A stretch of 6,981 nt of DNA from Asaia bogorensis (GTDB lineage Bacteria; Pseudomonadota; Alphaproteobacteria; Acetobacterales; Acetobacteraceae), in assembly GCA_945873675.1 (NCBI GenBank), contig CAMCEP010000145.1, forward strand, positions 1-6,981. The letters are read 5' to 3'. Every line of letters starts with the position of its first letter. Position 1 is the stretch's first letter. Made by a program: the position numbers and the translations under genes. Positions 1 to 5,275 of the stretch are shown here, one piece after another. The notes beneath the pieces were generated by a model. The model had not been told where the DNA came from. It saw only the letters and a program-made list of their open reading frames with translations, and ran no database searches.

Positions 1-240
1 GAAGGTGGCCGTCATACGCCGTTCTTCACCAATTATCGTCCGCAGTTCTATTTCCGCACGACGGATGTGACTGGCGTTGTGTCTCTGCCGGAAGGTGTGG
101 AGATGGTGATGCCGGGTGACAATGTGTCGATGGATGTGGAATTGATTGCACCGATCGCGATGGATGAAGGCTTGCGCTTCGCCATTCGCGAAGGTGGCCG
201 CACCGTCGGTGCCGGCGTTGTCGCCAAGATCACGGTGTAA
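1..240 (+). CDS. tuf: Elongation factor Tu, C-terminal part (5' end outside window)
   Basis: EF-Tu is the GTPase that delivers aminoacyl-tRNA to the ribosome in the cytoplasm. Only the last 79 codons are visible, open at the left edge in frame 1 and ending with TAA. They match domain III almost residue for residue as I remember the family: the RPQFYFRTTDVTG block early in the fragment, then EGVEMVMPGDNV, and the terminal block LRFAIREGGRTVGAGVVAKI. The GTPase domain is off the window, so intactness cannot be judged. It lies 80 bases upstream of tRNA-Trp, with secE and nusG beyond, which is the usual bacterial context for this tuf copy. A possible terminator follows it. The identification is secure from sequence conservation alone. 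Confidence 0.98.
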   Translation, partial: EGGRHTPFFTNYRPQFYFRTTDVTGVVSLPEGVEMVMPGDNVSMDVELIAPIAMDEGLRFAIREGGRTVGAGVVAKITV

Positions 241-248
241 GATAGCTT

Positions 249-280
249 GGGGGCGGCGGGGTTTTGGCCTTTCCGCCCTT
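249..280 (+). terminator. Possible hairpin after tuf
   Basis: GGGCGG at 251-256 can pair with CCGCCC at 273-278, with two further G·T pairs outward (249-250 with 279-280) and a 16-base loop. It begins 9 bases after the tuf stop. No run of T follows on the + strand, so if it terminates tuf transcription it is a weak or Rho-assisted site. The long loop lowers confidence. The stretch from here to the tRNA must also hold any tRNA promoter. A loose candidate is TTTCCG at 270-275 with CTAGGG at 292-297 (16-base spacer), but I would not rely on it. Confidence 0.35.
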
Positions 281-320
281 CAATACTGCGGCTAGGGTGT
301 TTTCTTTCCAGGCCGTGTTT

Positions 321-397
321 AGGGGTGTAGCTCAATTGGCTAGAGCGCCGGTCTCCAAAACCGGAGGTTGGGGGTTCGAGACCCTCCACCCTTGCCA
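321..397 (+). tRNA. trnW: tRNA-Trp (anticodon CCA), CCA tail encoded
   Basis: A complete 77-base cloverleaf is visible. The acceptor stem pairs AGGGGTG (321-327) with CACCCTT (387-393), including one G·U pair, followed by discriminator G and an encoded CCA (395-397). The D-arm contains the conserved TAGCTCAATTGGCTAGAGC. The anticodon stem is CCGGT/ACCGG, and the 7-base loop CTCCAAA has anticodon CCA at 355-357, which reads the tryptophan codon UGG. The T-arm carries the standard GGTTCGAGACC-type loop. Placement between tuf and secE is the classical one for tRNA-Trp in proteobacteria. It may be co-transcribed with secE-nusG, because only 70 bases separate it from secE, although a terminator-like hairpin lies in that gap. 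Confidence 0.97.
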
Positions 398-411
398 CTT
401 TTAGTTCATGT

Positions 412-453
412 CCGGGTGGGGGTCTGACAAGGCTGCCGCCCGGTGATGTTTTT
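412..453 (+). terminator. Hairpin plus T5 between tRNA-Trp and secE
   Basis: CCGGGTGG (412-419) pairs with CCGCCCGG (436-443), 8 bp with one U·G pair and a 16-base loop. TTTTT follows at 449-453, five bases beyond the stem. This looks like an intrinsic terminator or attenuator. It sits after the tRNA and ends immediately before the secE Shine-Dalgarno at 455-460. It could terminate excess tRNA transcripts or act as a processing or attenuation element in the secE leader. The gap between stem and T-run makes it imperfect. Confidence 0.5.
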
Positions 454-454
454 C

Positions 455-460
455 AGGGGA
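455..460 (+). promoter_or_regulatory. Shine-Dalgarno of secE, supports the TTG start
   Basis: AGGGGA lies 7 bases upstream of the TTG at 468. No ATG or GTG lies at a comparable distance in this frame, so the SD decides in favour of the TTG start. It directly abuts the T-run of the preceding hairpin. Confidence 0.6.
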
Positions 461-467
461 ACTGACA

Positions 468-662
468 TTGGCCAAGCTCGATCCCGCGCAATTCGTTCGG
501 GAAGTCCGTCAGGAAGCCTCCAGGGTTACCTGGCCGTCGCGTAAGGAGACCCTCATCACCACAGGGCTGGTGCTGGGGCTTTCGACCTTGGCTGCGATTT
601 TCTTCCTGGTTGTTGACCAGCTAATTCAGTTGGCCATGCGGCTGGTCTTTGGTATCGGCTGA
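468..662 (+). CDS. secE: Preprotein translocase subunit SecE (minimal, one membrane span)
   Basis: SecE is the essential small inner-membrane subunit that clamps the SecY channel in the SecYEG translocon. The 64-residue product is of the short type common outside enterobacteria, which carry a three-span form. The cytoplasmic amphipathic part holds the family signature FVREVRQEASRVTWPSRKET at residues 9-28. One hydrophobic span follows, roughly residues 31-50 (TTGLVLGLSTLAAIFFLVVD). Translation starts at TTG, supported by the SD 7 bases upstream and by the length usual for the family. It is followed 26 bases later by nusG, the standard pairing. The rare start codon may lower expression relative to nusG; that is an inference. 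Confidence 0.96.
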   Translation: MAKLDPAQFVREVRQEASRVTWPSRKETLITTGLVLGLSTLAAIFFLVVDQLIQLAMRLVFGIG

Positions 663-672
663 GTAAGGTTTT

Positions 673-680
673 AAGGAGGT
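673..680 (+). promoter_or_regulatory. Very strong Shine-Dalgarno of nusG, supports the GTG start
   Basis: AAGGAGGT is an almost full complement to the 3' end of 16S rRNA. It lies 8 bases upstream of GTG at 689, which fixes that start. It contrasts with the weaker SD and TTG start of secE, so the two co-transcribed genes may be translated at different rates. Confidence 0.8.
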
Positions 681-688
681 ACGGCACC

Positions 689-1225
689 GTGGCCGATAAG
701 AAATGGTATGTCGTGCATGTCTATTCTGGCTTCGAGCGCAAGATCGCCGAGCAGATCAAGCAACAGGCTGCGCAAAAGGGCCTGGCGGACAAGTTCGACG
801 AAGTGCTGGTGCCGACCGAACAGGTGGTTGAGGTGCGGCGCGGCCAGAAGGTGGATACGGACCGCAAATTCTTCCCCGGCTATGTGCTGGTGAAGATGGA
901 AATGACTGATGATGCCTGGCATTTGGTGAAGGACACGCCAAAGGTCACTGGCTTTCTTGGCGCGCGCAACAAGCCCCAACCCGTGCCGGCCGCAGAAGCT
1001 GAGCGCTTGCTCAAGCAGGTGCAGGAAGGCGTGGACAAGCCCCGCAAGCCCGCCGTGGTCTATGAAGTTGGTGAGCAGGTGCGCGTGGCCGATGGTCCCT
1101 TCACCTCCTTCAATGGTGTGGTTGAGGAAGTGGATGAAGAAAAGGGCCGCCTGAAGGTGAGCGTTTCCATCTTCGGCCGCTCAACGCCGGTAGATCTGGA
1201 ATACGGCCAGGTCGAAAAGCTGTAA
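689..1225 (+). CDS. nusG: Transcription termination/antitermination factor NusG
   Basis: NusG binds the RNA polymerase clamp across the DNA cleft, promotes processive elongation, assists Rho, and couples RNA polymerase to ribosomes. The 178-residue product has the expected length. The NGN domain starts with KKWYVVHVYSGFE (residues 4-16) and contains FFPGYVLVKM (61-70) and TGFLG (87-91), all hallmark positions. A linker leads to the KOW domain, with VGEQVRVADGPFTSFNGVVE at 127-146, and the C-terminus ends in the usual ...GRSTPVDLEYGQVEKL. Translation starts at GTG behind a near-perfect SD. secE lies upstream as in nearly all bacteria. Downstream, rplK and the rest of the ribosomal protein/rpoB cluster are missing and a strong hairpin occurs 7 bases after the stop, so nusG appears to end its transcription unit here. 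Confidence 0.98.
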   Translation: MADKKWYVVHVYSGFERKIAEQIKQQAAQKGLADKFDEVLVPTEQVVEVRRGQKVDTDRKFFPGYVLVKMEMTDDAWHLVKDTPKVTGFLGARNKPQPVPAAEAERLLKQVQEGVDKPRKPAVVYEVGEQVRVADGPFTSFNGVVEEVDEEKGRLKVSVSIFGRSTPVDLEYGQVEKL

Positions 1226-1232
1226 GTCTTGT

Positions 1233-1256
1233 GGCAAGGGCCGCCTGGCCCTTGCC
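1233..1256 (+). terminator. Perfect 10-bp hairpin directly after nusG
   Basis: GGCAAGGGCC (1233-1242) and GGCCCTTGCC (1247-1256) form a perfect 10-bp stem with a 4-base loop, 7 bases after the nusG stop. The downstream sequence, GTTCCGCC, has only two T residues, so it is not a textbook intrinsic terminator. It may act as a Rho-stalling, 3'-end-stabilising or attenuating structure. It lies 11 bases before the preferred start of the next gene, so it could equally sequester that gene's translation initiation region. Confidence 0.6.
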
Positions 1257-1267
1257 GTTCCGCCGCC

Positions 1268-2419
1268 ATGCTGCCAAGTCGCACCGCTGCCCTTGAAAGT
1301 TTGGCGGCTTTCACGCCCTTGATGGGCCGTGCCTATGCTGAAGGGCGCAATTTCGACCCTGGCCCCGGCAAGCCAGCCCATGTCTCAGCGCTTTCTCCCT
1401 ATATCCGCCATCGCCTGATCACCGAGCAGGAAGTCCTATCCGCTGCCATCGCTGCCCATGGCGCGGAGGTTGCCGATAAATTCATCCAGGAGGTTTTCTG
1501 GCGGAGCTATTGGAAGGGCTGGCTCGTGCAACGCCCAGCCGTTTGGGATGCGTATCGCGCCCGAGTCGCGGCCGACGTGCAGGCGCCGCCTGAGGGCTAT
1601 CAAGCTGCCGTCACCGGCCAAACAGGCATCGCCTGTTTCGATGCCTGGGTGCAGGAGCTGATCGAAACTGGGTATCTGCACAACCACGCGCGCATGTGGT
1701 TTGCGAGCATTTGGACCTTTACCCTGCGCCTGCCTTGGGAATTGGGCGCGGATTTCTTTTTGCGGCATTTGCTGGATGGGGATGCGGCGTCCAATACGCT
1801 GTCCTGGCGCTGGGTGGCGGGGCTGCATACCAGGGGCAAGCATTACGTGGCGCGGGCCGAGAATATCGCGCGCTACACGGGCGGGCGTTTCGCCCCGCAT
1901 GGCGCATTGAACGAAAAGCCGCTGCCCTTGCAGGAACCTGAAGCGCCCGCGCCGCGCCCGATCTCTGCCTTGCCCGCGCCGCCGCGCGGCCCCGTGGTGC
2001 TATTGCTGCATGAGGATGATCTCCATCCCGAAAGCCTGCCGCTGGCGGGACTTGAAGTGCGGCGTGTGGTGGGGCTTTGCTGCCCAGAGGCACGATCACC
2101 GCTTGGTGCTGCGCCGCTGGTGCAGCGCTTTGTGGCAGGCGCGCTGGAAGATGGCTTGGGCCGCGCCGCACGGCATTTCGGCGTGCCTGCGGAAAGCGTG
2201 GCATTTGATGATTTGCCCGATATTTTAAGGCATGAGGCGGTGGTGATGCCCGAAGCGCCTATTGGTTGGGTAGCGGATGCCTTGCACCCTTATGGCGTTG
2301 CGCCGCTGCGCCGCCCTTGGGATGCGGCCTGTTGGCCCTTGGCTGGGCGCGGCTTCTTTCCCTTCGCGCAACATATTCCGCGGCTTTGTGCGGAATTGAT
2401 CCAAGGCCGAATGGCTTAA
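1268..2419 (+). CDS. Photolyase/cryptochrome-like FAD-binding protein with extra C-terminal domain
   Basis: 383 residues from ATG 1268. The N-terminal part matches the helical FAD domain of DNA photolyases: SALSPYIRHRL (40-50), EVFWRSYWKGW (75-85), LHNHARM (137-143) and DGDAASNTLSWRW (170-182). Aligned by eye to E. coli PhrB, the Trp-359 and Trp-382 equivalents (W157, W180) and the flavin-N5-facing Asn-378 equivalent (N176) are kept; I see no Trp at the Trp-306 position. The usual N-terminal alpha/beta antenna domain is absent. After a proline-rich linker (about 222-241) comes a roughly 140-residue domain beginning PVVLLLHEDDLHPES, possibly Rossmann-like. ATG 1268 is chosen over TTG 1229 because the intervening codons encode the hairpin and do not resemble the family; no clear SD is seen. 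It is convergent with the J-domain gene. Whether it repairs DNA or senses light is unknown. Confidence 0.85.
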   Translation: MLPSRTAALESLAAFTPLMGRAYAEGRNFDPGPGKPAHVSALSPYIRHRLITEQEVLSAAIAAHGAEVADKFIQEVFWRSYWKGWLVQRPAVWDAYRARVAADVQAPPEGYQAAVTGQTGIACFDAWVQELIETGYLHNHARMWFASIWTFTLRLPWELGADFFLRHLLDGDAASNTLSWRWVAGLHTRGKHYVARAENIARYTGGRFAPHGALNEKPLPLQEPEAPAPRPISALPAPPRGPVVLLLHEDDLHPESLPLAGLEVRRVVGLCCPEARSPLGAAPLVQRFVAGALEDGLGRAARHFGVPAESVAFDDLPDILRHEAVVMPEAPIGWVADALHPYGVAPLRRPWDAACWPLAGRGFFPFAQHIPRLCAELIQGRMA

Positions 2420-2436
2420 ATATCCAAGACGCCGAT

Positions 2437-2952
2437 CTAGTCTTCTCCGCGCCCCTGCAGACTTTCAAAAACCTCCTCCGCGCGCTTGAAAATTTCCTCA
2501 GCATTCTGGCGCTTCGCCGGGTCCGTTTGCTTATCCGGGTGATAGCGCCGGCGAAAGGCACGGCGCGCCTCCACAATCAGCCAAAGCGGCGCATTGGGCG
2601 TAAGATAAACGCGCGCATGGGCGCTGCCATCCGCCGGCGTTTCCTTGAGGTGCTTGATCTCCGCCTCCGCATCCGCGAGGCGCTTGCGCAGCACAGCAAT
2701 TTCCTCTGCGGCGATCGCAAGATAGCGCCGCATTTCCTCAGGCGGGGCGCCGCGGCCAGGTAGCTTGGTCAATACATTGGCGAGGTAATTCTCAATCCGC
2801 CGCGCAATCAGCTTGGCGCGCGCGCCGGGCCGTCGTTCGGTTTCGATCAGCAATTGGGAAAGCAGGACGCGATCGTCCTTATGCTGCGCCGCATGTTCGG
2901 CGAGCTGATCCAAGGGCCATTCCCTAAAGGGCCTGTCGTCGGCCATTGCCAC
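2437..2952 (-). CDS. Small protein with C-terminal J-domain-like region (DnaJ-related)
   Basis: 171 residues. J domains stimulate Hsp70 (DnaK) ATPase through the HPD tripeptide between helices II and III. Here YHPDK is at residues 137-141. The preceding LWLIVEARRAFRRR (123-136) fits helix II and AKRQNAEEIFKRAEEVFESL (146-165) fits helix III. Helix I is short or unrecognisable. The J-like part sits at the very C-terminus, opposite to DnaJ itself. It follows a charged, coiled-coil-prone segment (about 72-104, EEMRRYLAIAAEEIAVLRKR...). There is no Gly/Phe region, zinc finger or signal peptide. The GTG at 2952 is preferred over ATG at 2946 because GAGGA lies 6 bases upstream of the GTG but 12 from the ATG. 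Its 3' end faces the photolyase-like gene with a 17-base gap. It is likely a cytoplasmic Hsp70 co-chaperone with an unknown client. Confidence 0.85.
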   Translation of the reverse strand: MAMADDRPFREWPLDQLAEHAAQHKDDRVLLSQLLIETERRPGARAKLIARRIENYLANVLTKLPGRGAPPEEMRRYLAIAAEEIAVLRKRLADAEAEIKHLKETPADGSAHARVYLTPNAPLWLIVEARRAFRRRYHPDKQTDPAKRQNAEEIFKRAEEVFESLQGRGED

Positions 2953-2958
2953 CCAGAA

Positions 2959-2963
2959 TCCTC
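2959..2963 (-). promoter_or_regulatory. Shine-Dalgarno of the J-domain gene, favours the GTG start
   Basis: Read on the - strand this is GAGGA. It is 6 bases from GTG (2950-2952) and 12 bases from the alternative in-frame ATG (2944-2946). The spacing therefore supports the GTG. Confidence 0.5.
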
Positions 2964-3062
2964 ATTCGAAAGCGCATGATGGCCAATGCCGCCCATGATG
3001 AACAGGGGCAAGCCCGCTTCGCAGAAGCGCCACAATAGGCGAAAGTGACGTCTTCGCTATCC
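2964..3062. promoter_or_regulatory. Divergent intergenic region with small repeats
   Basis: This gap separates the - strand J-domain gene from the + strand Bug-CoA-transferase-SDR operon and must hold promoters for both unless they lie inside genes. It contains CATGATG twice in direct orientation (2975-2981 and 2994-3000, 19 bases apart). It also has a perfect inverted repeat CGCTTC-GCA-GAAGCG (3015-3029) that could be an operator or a leader hairpin. I cannot assign a convincing -35/-10 pair. A role for these repeats is speculative. Confidence 0.3.
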
Positions 3063-3075
3063 GGGAGACCGCCTG

Positions 3076-4047
3076 ATGACCCCTGCCCTGCCCCGCCGCG
3101 CCCTTTTGCTGGCCGCCGCCGCAAGCCCGCTTGCCGCCCCGGCACTTGCCCAGGCGCCCTGGCCCGCAAGGCCAGTCCGCATCGTCGTGCCCTTCCCACC
3201 CGGAGGGTCCAACGACGTGGTCGCCCGCCCCTTGGCTGAGCGTTTGCAAGCGCGCCTCGGCCAGCCCGTTGTAATTGAAAACCGCGCCGGTGCGGGTGGG
3301 GCCATTGGCGCCACCGCCGTCGCGCAATCACCGGCGGATGGCTATACGCTCATGGTCTCCTCCTCATCCTTCGCCACAACCTCCATCACGCAGCGCGTGC
3401 CCTGGGGGGTTTTGGAGAATTTCACGCCTGTCGCCTTGCTGGCGCGCTCACCCTTCATTGTGTTGGTGCATCCGGATTTCCCGGCGCGCAGCTTAACCGA
3501 CCTTGTGCGCATGGCGCGCGAAAGGCCGGGCGCGATTGACTATGGTTCATCCGGCCCCGGCGGGATCAATCACTTCGTCACCGAATATTTTTGCCTCCGC
3601 GCCGGCATTCAGATGAACCACGTGCCCTATCGCGGCATGCCGCCCGCGGTGACCGATCTGGTGGCCGGCCATATCCCCGTGCTGATCACCACCATGCCAA
3701 GCGCGGCTGGCGTGGTGCGCGAAGGCCGTGTGCGGCTTTTGGCCTATACCGCGCCGGGTGCGCCGGATGGCTCGCCCCCTGGCCCCACCGTCAAGGAGGC
3801 CGGCATTGATTATGAAAGCGACATCTGGTGGGGGCTGTTTGCTCCGCGCGGCCTGCCGCCCGAAATCCTCGCGCGCCTGAATACGGAAGCCAATGCCGCC
3901 CTTGGCGATCCGGAAATGGCGAAGCTGCTGCAAACCGAAGGTGCCCGCCCATCACCCGCCACACCGCAAGCCTTTAGCGAAATTCTTCGCGTTGAACTCG
4001 CGCGCTGGCGCGAAGTGGCCACCGCCGCCAATATCAAGCTGGATTGA
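3076..4047 (+). CDS. Bug/TctC-family periplasmic solute-binding protein
   Basis: 323 residues, the normal family length. Bug proteins bind small carboxylates or similar solutes in the periplasm, some as receptors for TctAB tripartite tricarboxylate transporters. A signal peptide is clear: basic MTPALPRR, a hydrophobic alanine/leucine core, and likely cleavage after ALA at residue 25. The RR pair gives a Tat-like flavour without a full Tat motif. Family motifs are VRIVVPFPPGGSNDVVAR (34-51), VVIENRAGAGGAIGA (65-79), PADGYTL (86-92), VPYRG in the middle and GLFAPRGLPPEILARLN near the end. GGGAG 8 bases upstream supports the ATG. No tctA/tctB is in the window, so the transporter must be elsewhere or shared. 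The gene leads an operon with a CoA-transferase 4 bases downstream, suggesting its ligand is the acid handled there. Confidence 0.93.
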   Translation: MTPALPRRALLLAAAASPLAAPALAQAPWPARPVRIVVPFPPGGSNDVVARPLAERLQARLGQPVVIENRAGAGGAIGATAVAQSPADGYTLMVSSSSFATTSITQRVPWGVLENFTPVALLARSPFIVLVHPDFPARSLTDLVRMARERPGAIDYGSSGPGGINHFVTEYFCLRAGIQMNHVPYRGMPPAVTDLVAGHIPVLITTMPSAAGVVREGRVRLLAYTAPGAPDGSPPGPTVKEAGIDYESDIWWGLFAPRGLPPEILARLNTEANAALGDPEMAKLLQTEGARPSPATPQAFSEILRVELARWREVATAANIKLD

Positions 4048-4051
4048 TCTG

Positions 4052-5275
4052 ATGGCCGAAATGCACCGCAAGAATTTCGACCCCAACGCGAAAGGGGCGA
4101 TGGATGGCGTGCGCGTCATTGACCTATCGCGCCTTGTCGCCGGCAATATCCTGACCAAGGTTTTCGCTGATCACGGCGCCGAAGTCATCAAGGTGGAACC
4201 ACCCGAAGGCGATACCTTGCGCGCCTGGCGCGTGGGCGGGGTTGAGACAAGCTGGAAGACCATTTGCCGCAACAAGAAAAGCATTTGTCTTGATTTGAAA
4301 AACGCGGAAGGCATCGCCGCCGTGCGTGCACTCGCCAAAGACGCCGCCATGCTGGTGGAAAGCTTCCGCCCCGGCGTGCTGGAAGCCATGGGGCTTGATC
4401 CCAAAAGCCTGCTCTCCGCCAATCCGCGCCTTGTGATCGCGCGGGTTTCTGGCTGGGGACAAGACGGGCCTTACCGCCACAAGCCTGGCTTCGGCACGCT
4501 GGTGGAAGGCTATTCTGGCTTCGCCGCCATCAATGGCTTTGAAGACCGCGAACCGGTACTGCCGCCCATGTTCATGGGCGATGCCTATGCCGGGCTTTAT
4601 GGTTCGGCTGCCGCCATGATCGCGCTGCGTCATGCGGAAGCCACCGGCCAGGGACAGGTGATTGATATCTCATTATTCGAACCGCTGTTCAGCGTGCTGG
4701 AACCGCAAGTGGCGAATTGGCGCCTGACGCGCAAACGCAAGCCCCGCACCGGCAGCCGCAGCACCAATACATCCCCACGCAACGCCTATCGCACCAAGGA
4801 TGGCGGCTGGGTCTGCCTTTCCGCTTCCACCCAAGGCATGACAGAAAAACTGCTGCGTTCCATTGGGCAGGAAGCCCTGATCACCGATCCGCGCTTTGCG
4901 AATAACCCAGCCCGTGTGAAAAATTGGCAGGAATTGGATGCCATTATCGGCGGCTTCATCGGCGCACGCGACCTGGCCGAAAACCTCGCGCATTTCGACA
5001 AGGCAGGTGTGACCATCGGCCCCATCATGGATACCGAAATGCTGGATAGCGACCCTTACGCGATTGAACGCGAAGCACTGATCGAAGTGCCTGACGCCGA
5101 TATGCCAGATGGCTGGCTACCCATGCATGGCATGGTGCCGCGGCTTTCAGGAACGCCGGGGATTTTAGCGCGGCCTGCGCCCAAGCTCGGGGAACATAAT
5201 GCGGAAGTGCTGCAACCAGCTTTGGGCGCGGCGCATTTCCAGAAATTACGTGATGAGGGGGTGATACGCGGATGA
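4052..5275 (+). CDS. Family III (CaiB/BaiF) acyl-CoA transferase
   Basis: 407 residues from ATG 4052, normal for this family, which moves CoA from a donor thioester to a carboxylate through an aspartyl-CoA intermediate. Visible family features are GVRVIDLSRLVAGN (19-32), ADHGAEVIKVEPPEGD (39-54), NKKSICLDLK (74-83), RVSGWGQDGP (131-140), and GDAYAGLYG with the presumed catalytic Asp-177. GQGQVIDISLFEP follows. The common AGP tripeptide near the N-terminus is AGN here. An open frame extends further upstream, but that part overlaps the Bug gene out of frame and is not family-like, so ATG 4052, 4 bases after the Bug stop, is preferred; ATG 4061 is an alternative. SD is weak, suggesting translational coupling. 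The stop overlaps the next gene's start (ATGA). The acid substrate is not deducible. Confidence 0.92.
   Translation: MAEMHRKNFDPNAKGAMDGVRVIDLSRLVAGNILTKVFADHGAEVIKVEPPEGDTLRAWRVGGVETSWKTICRNKKSICLDLKNAEGIAAVRALAKDAAMLVESFRPGVLEAMGLDPKSLLSANPRLVIARVSGWGQDGPYRHKPGFGTLVEGYSGFAAINGFEDREPVLPPMFMGDAYAGLYGSAAAMIALRHAEATGQGQVIDISLFEPLFSVLEPQVANWRLTRKRKPRTGSRSTNTSPRNAYRTKDGGWVCLSASTQGMTEKLLRSIGQEALITDPRFANNPARVKNWQELDAIIGGFIGARDLAENLAHFDKAGVTIGPIMDTEMLDSDPYAIEREALIEVPDADMPDGWLPMHGMVPRLSGTPGILARPAPKLGEHNAEVLQPALGAAHFQKLRDEGVIRG

Noticed and set aside
48..398. 116-codon - strand frame covering the tuf end and tRNA-Trp
   Set aside because: It runs antisense through a conserved gene and a tRNA; no independent support.
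1229..1267. Upstream TTG start that would lengthen the photolyase-like protein by 13 residues
   Set aside because: The extra codons encode the perfect hairpin after nusG and give a sequence (WQGPPGPC...) unlike the family N-terminus; ATG 1268 leads straight into family-like sequence.
2266..2763. 165-codon + strand frame across the end of the photolyase-like gene and the J-domain gene
   Set aside because: It overlaps both convergent genes, and the J-domain frame on the - strand has HPD and an SD, so this is a shadow.
3893..4051. Upstream extension of the CoA-transferase frame into the Bug gene
   Set aside because: It overlaps strongly conserved Bug coding sequence in another frame, and the translated extension is basic and non-family; the family match begins just after 4052.
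4124..4633. 169-codon - strand frame opposite the CoA-transferase
   Set aside because: Antisense shadow of a well-conserved gene, no family-like motifs.
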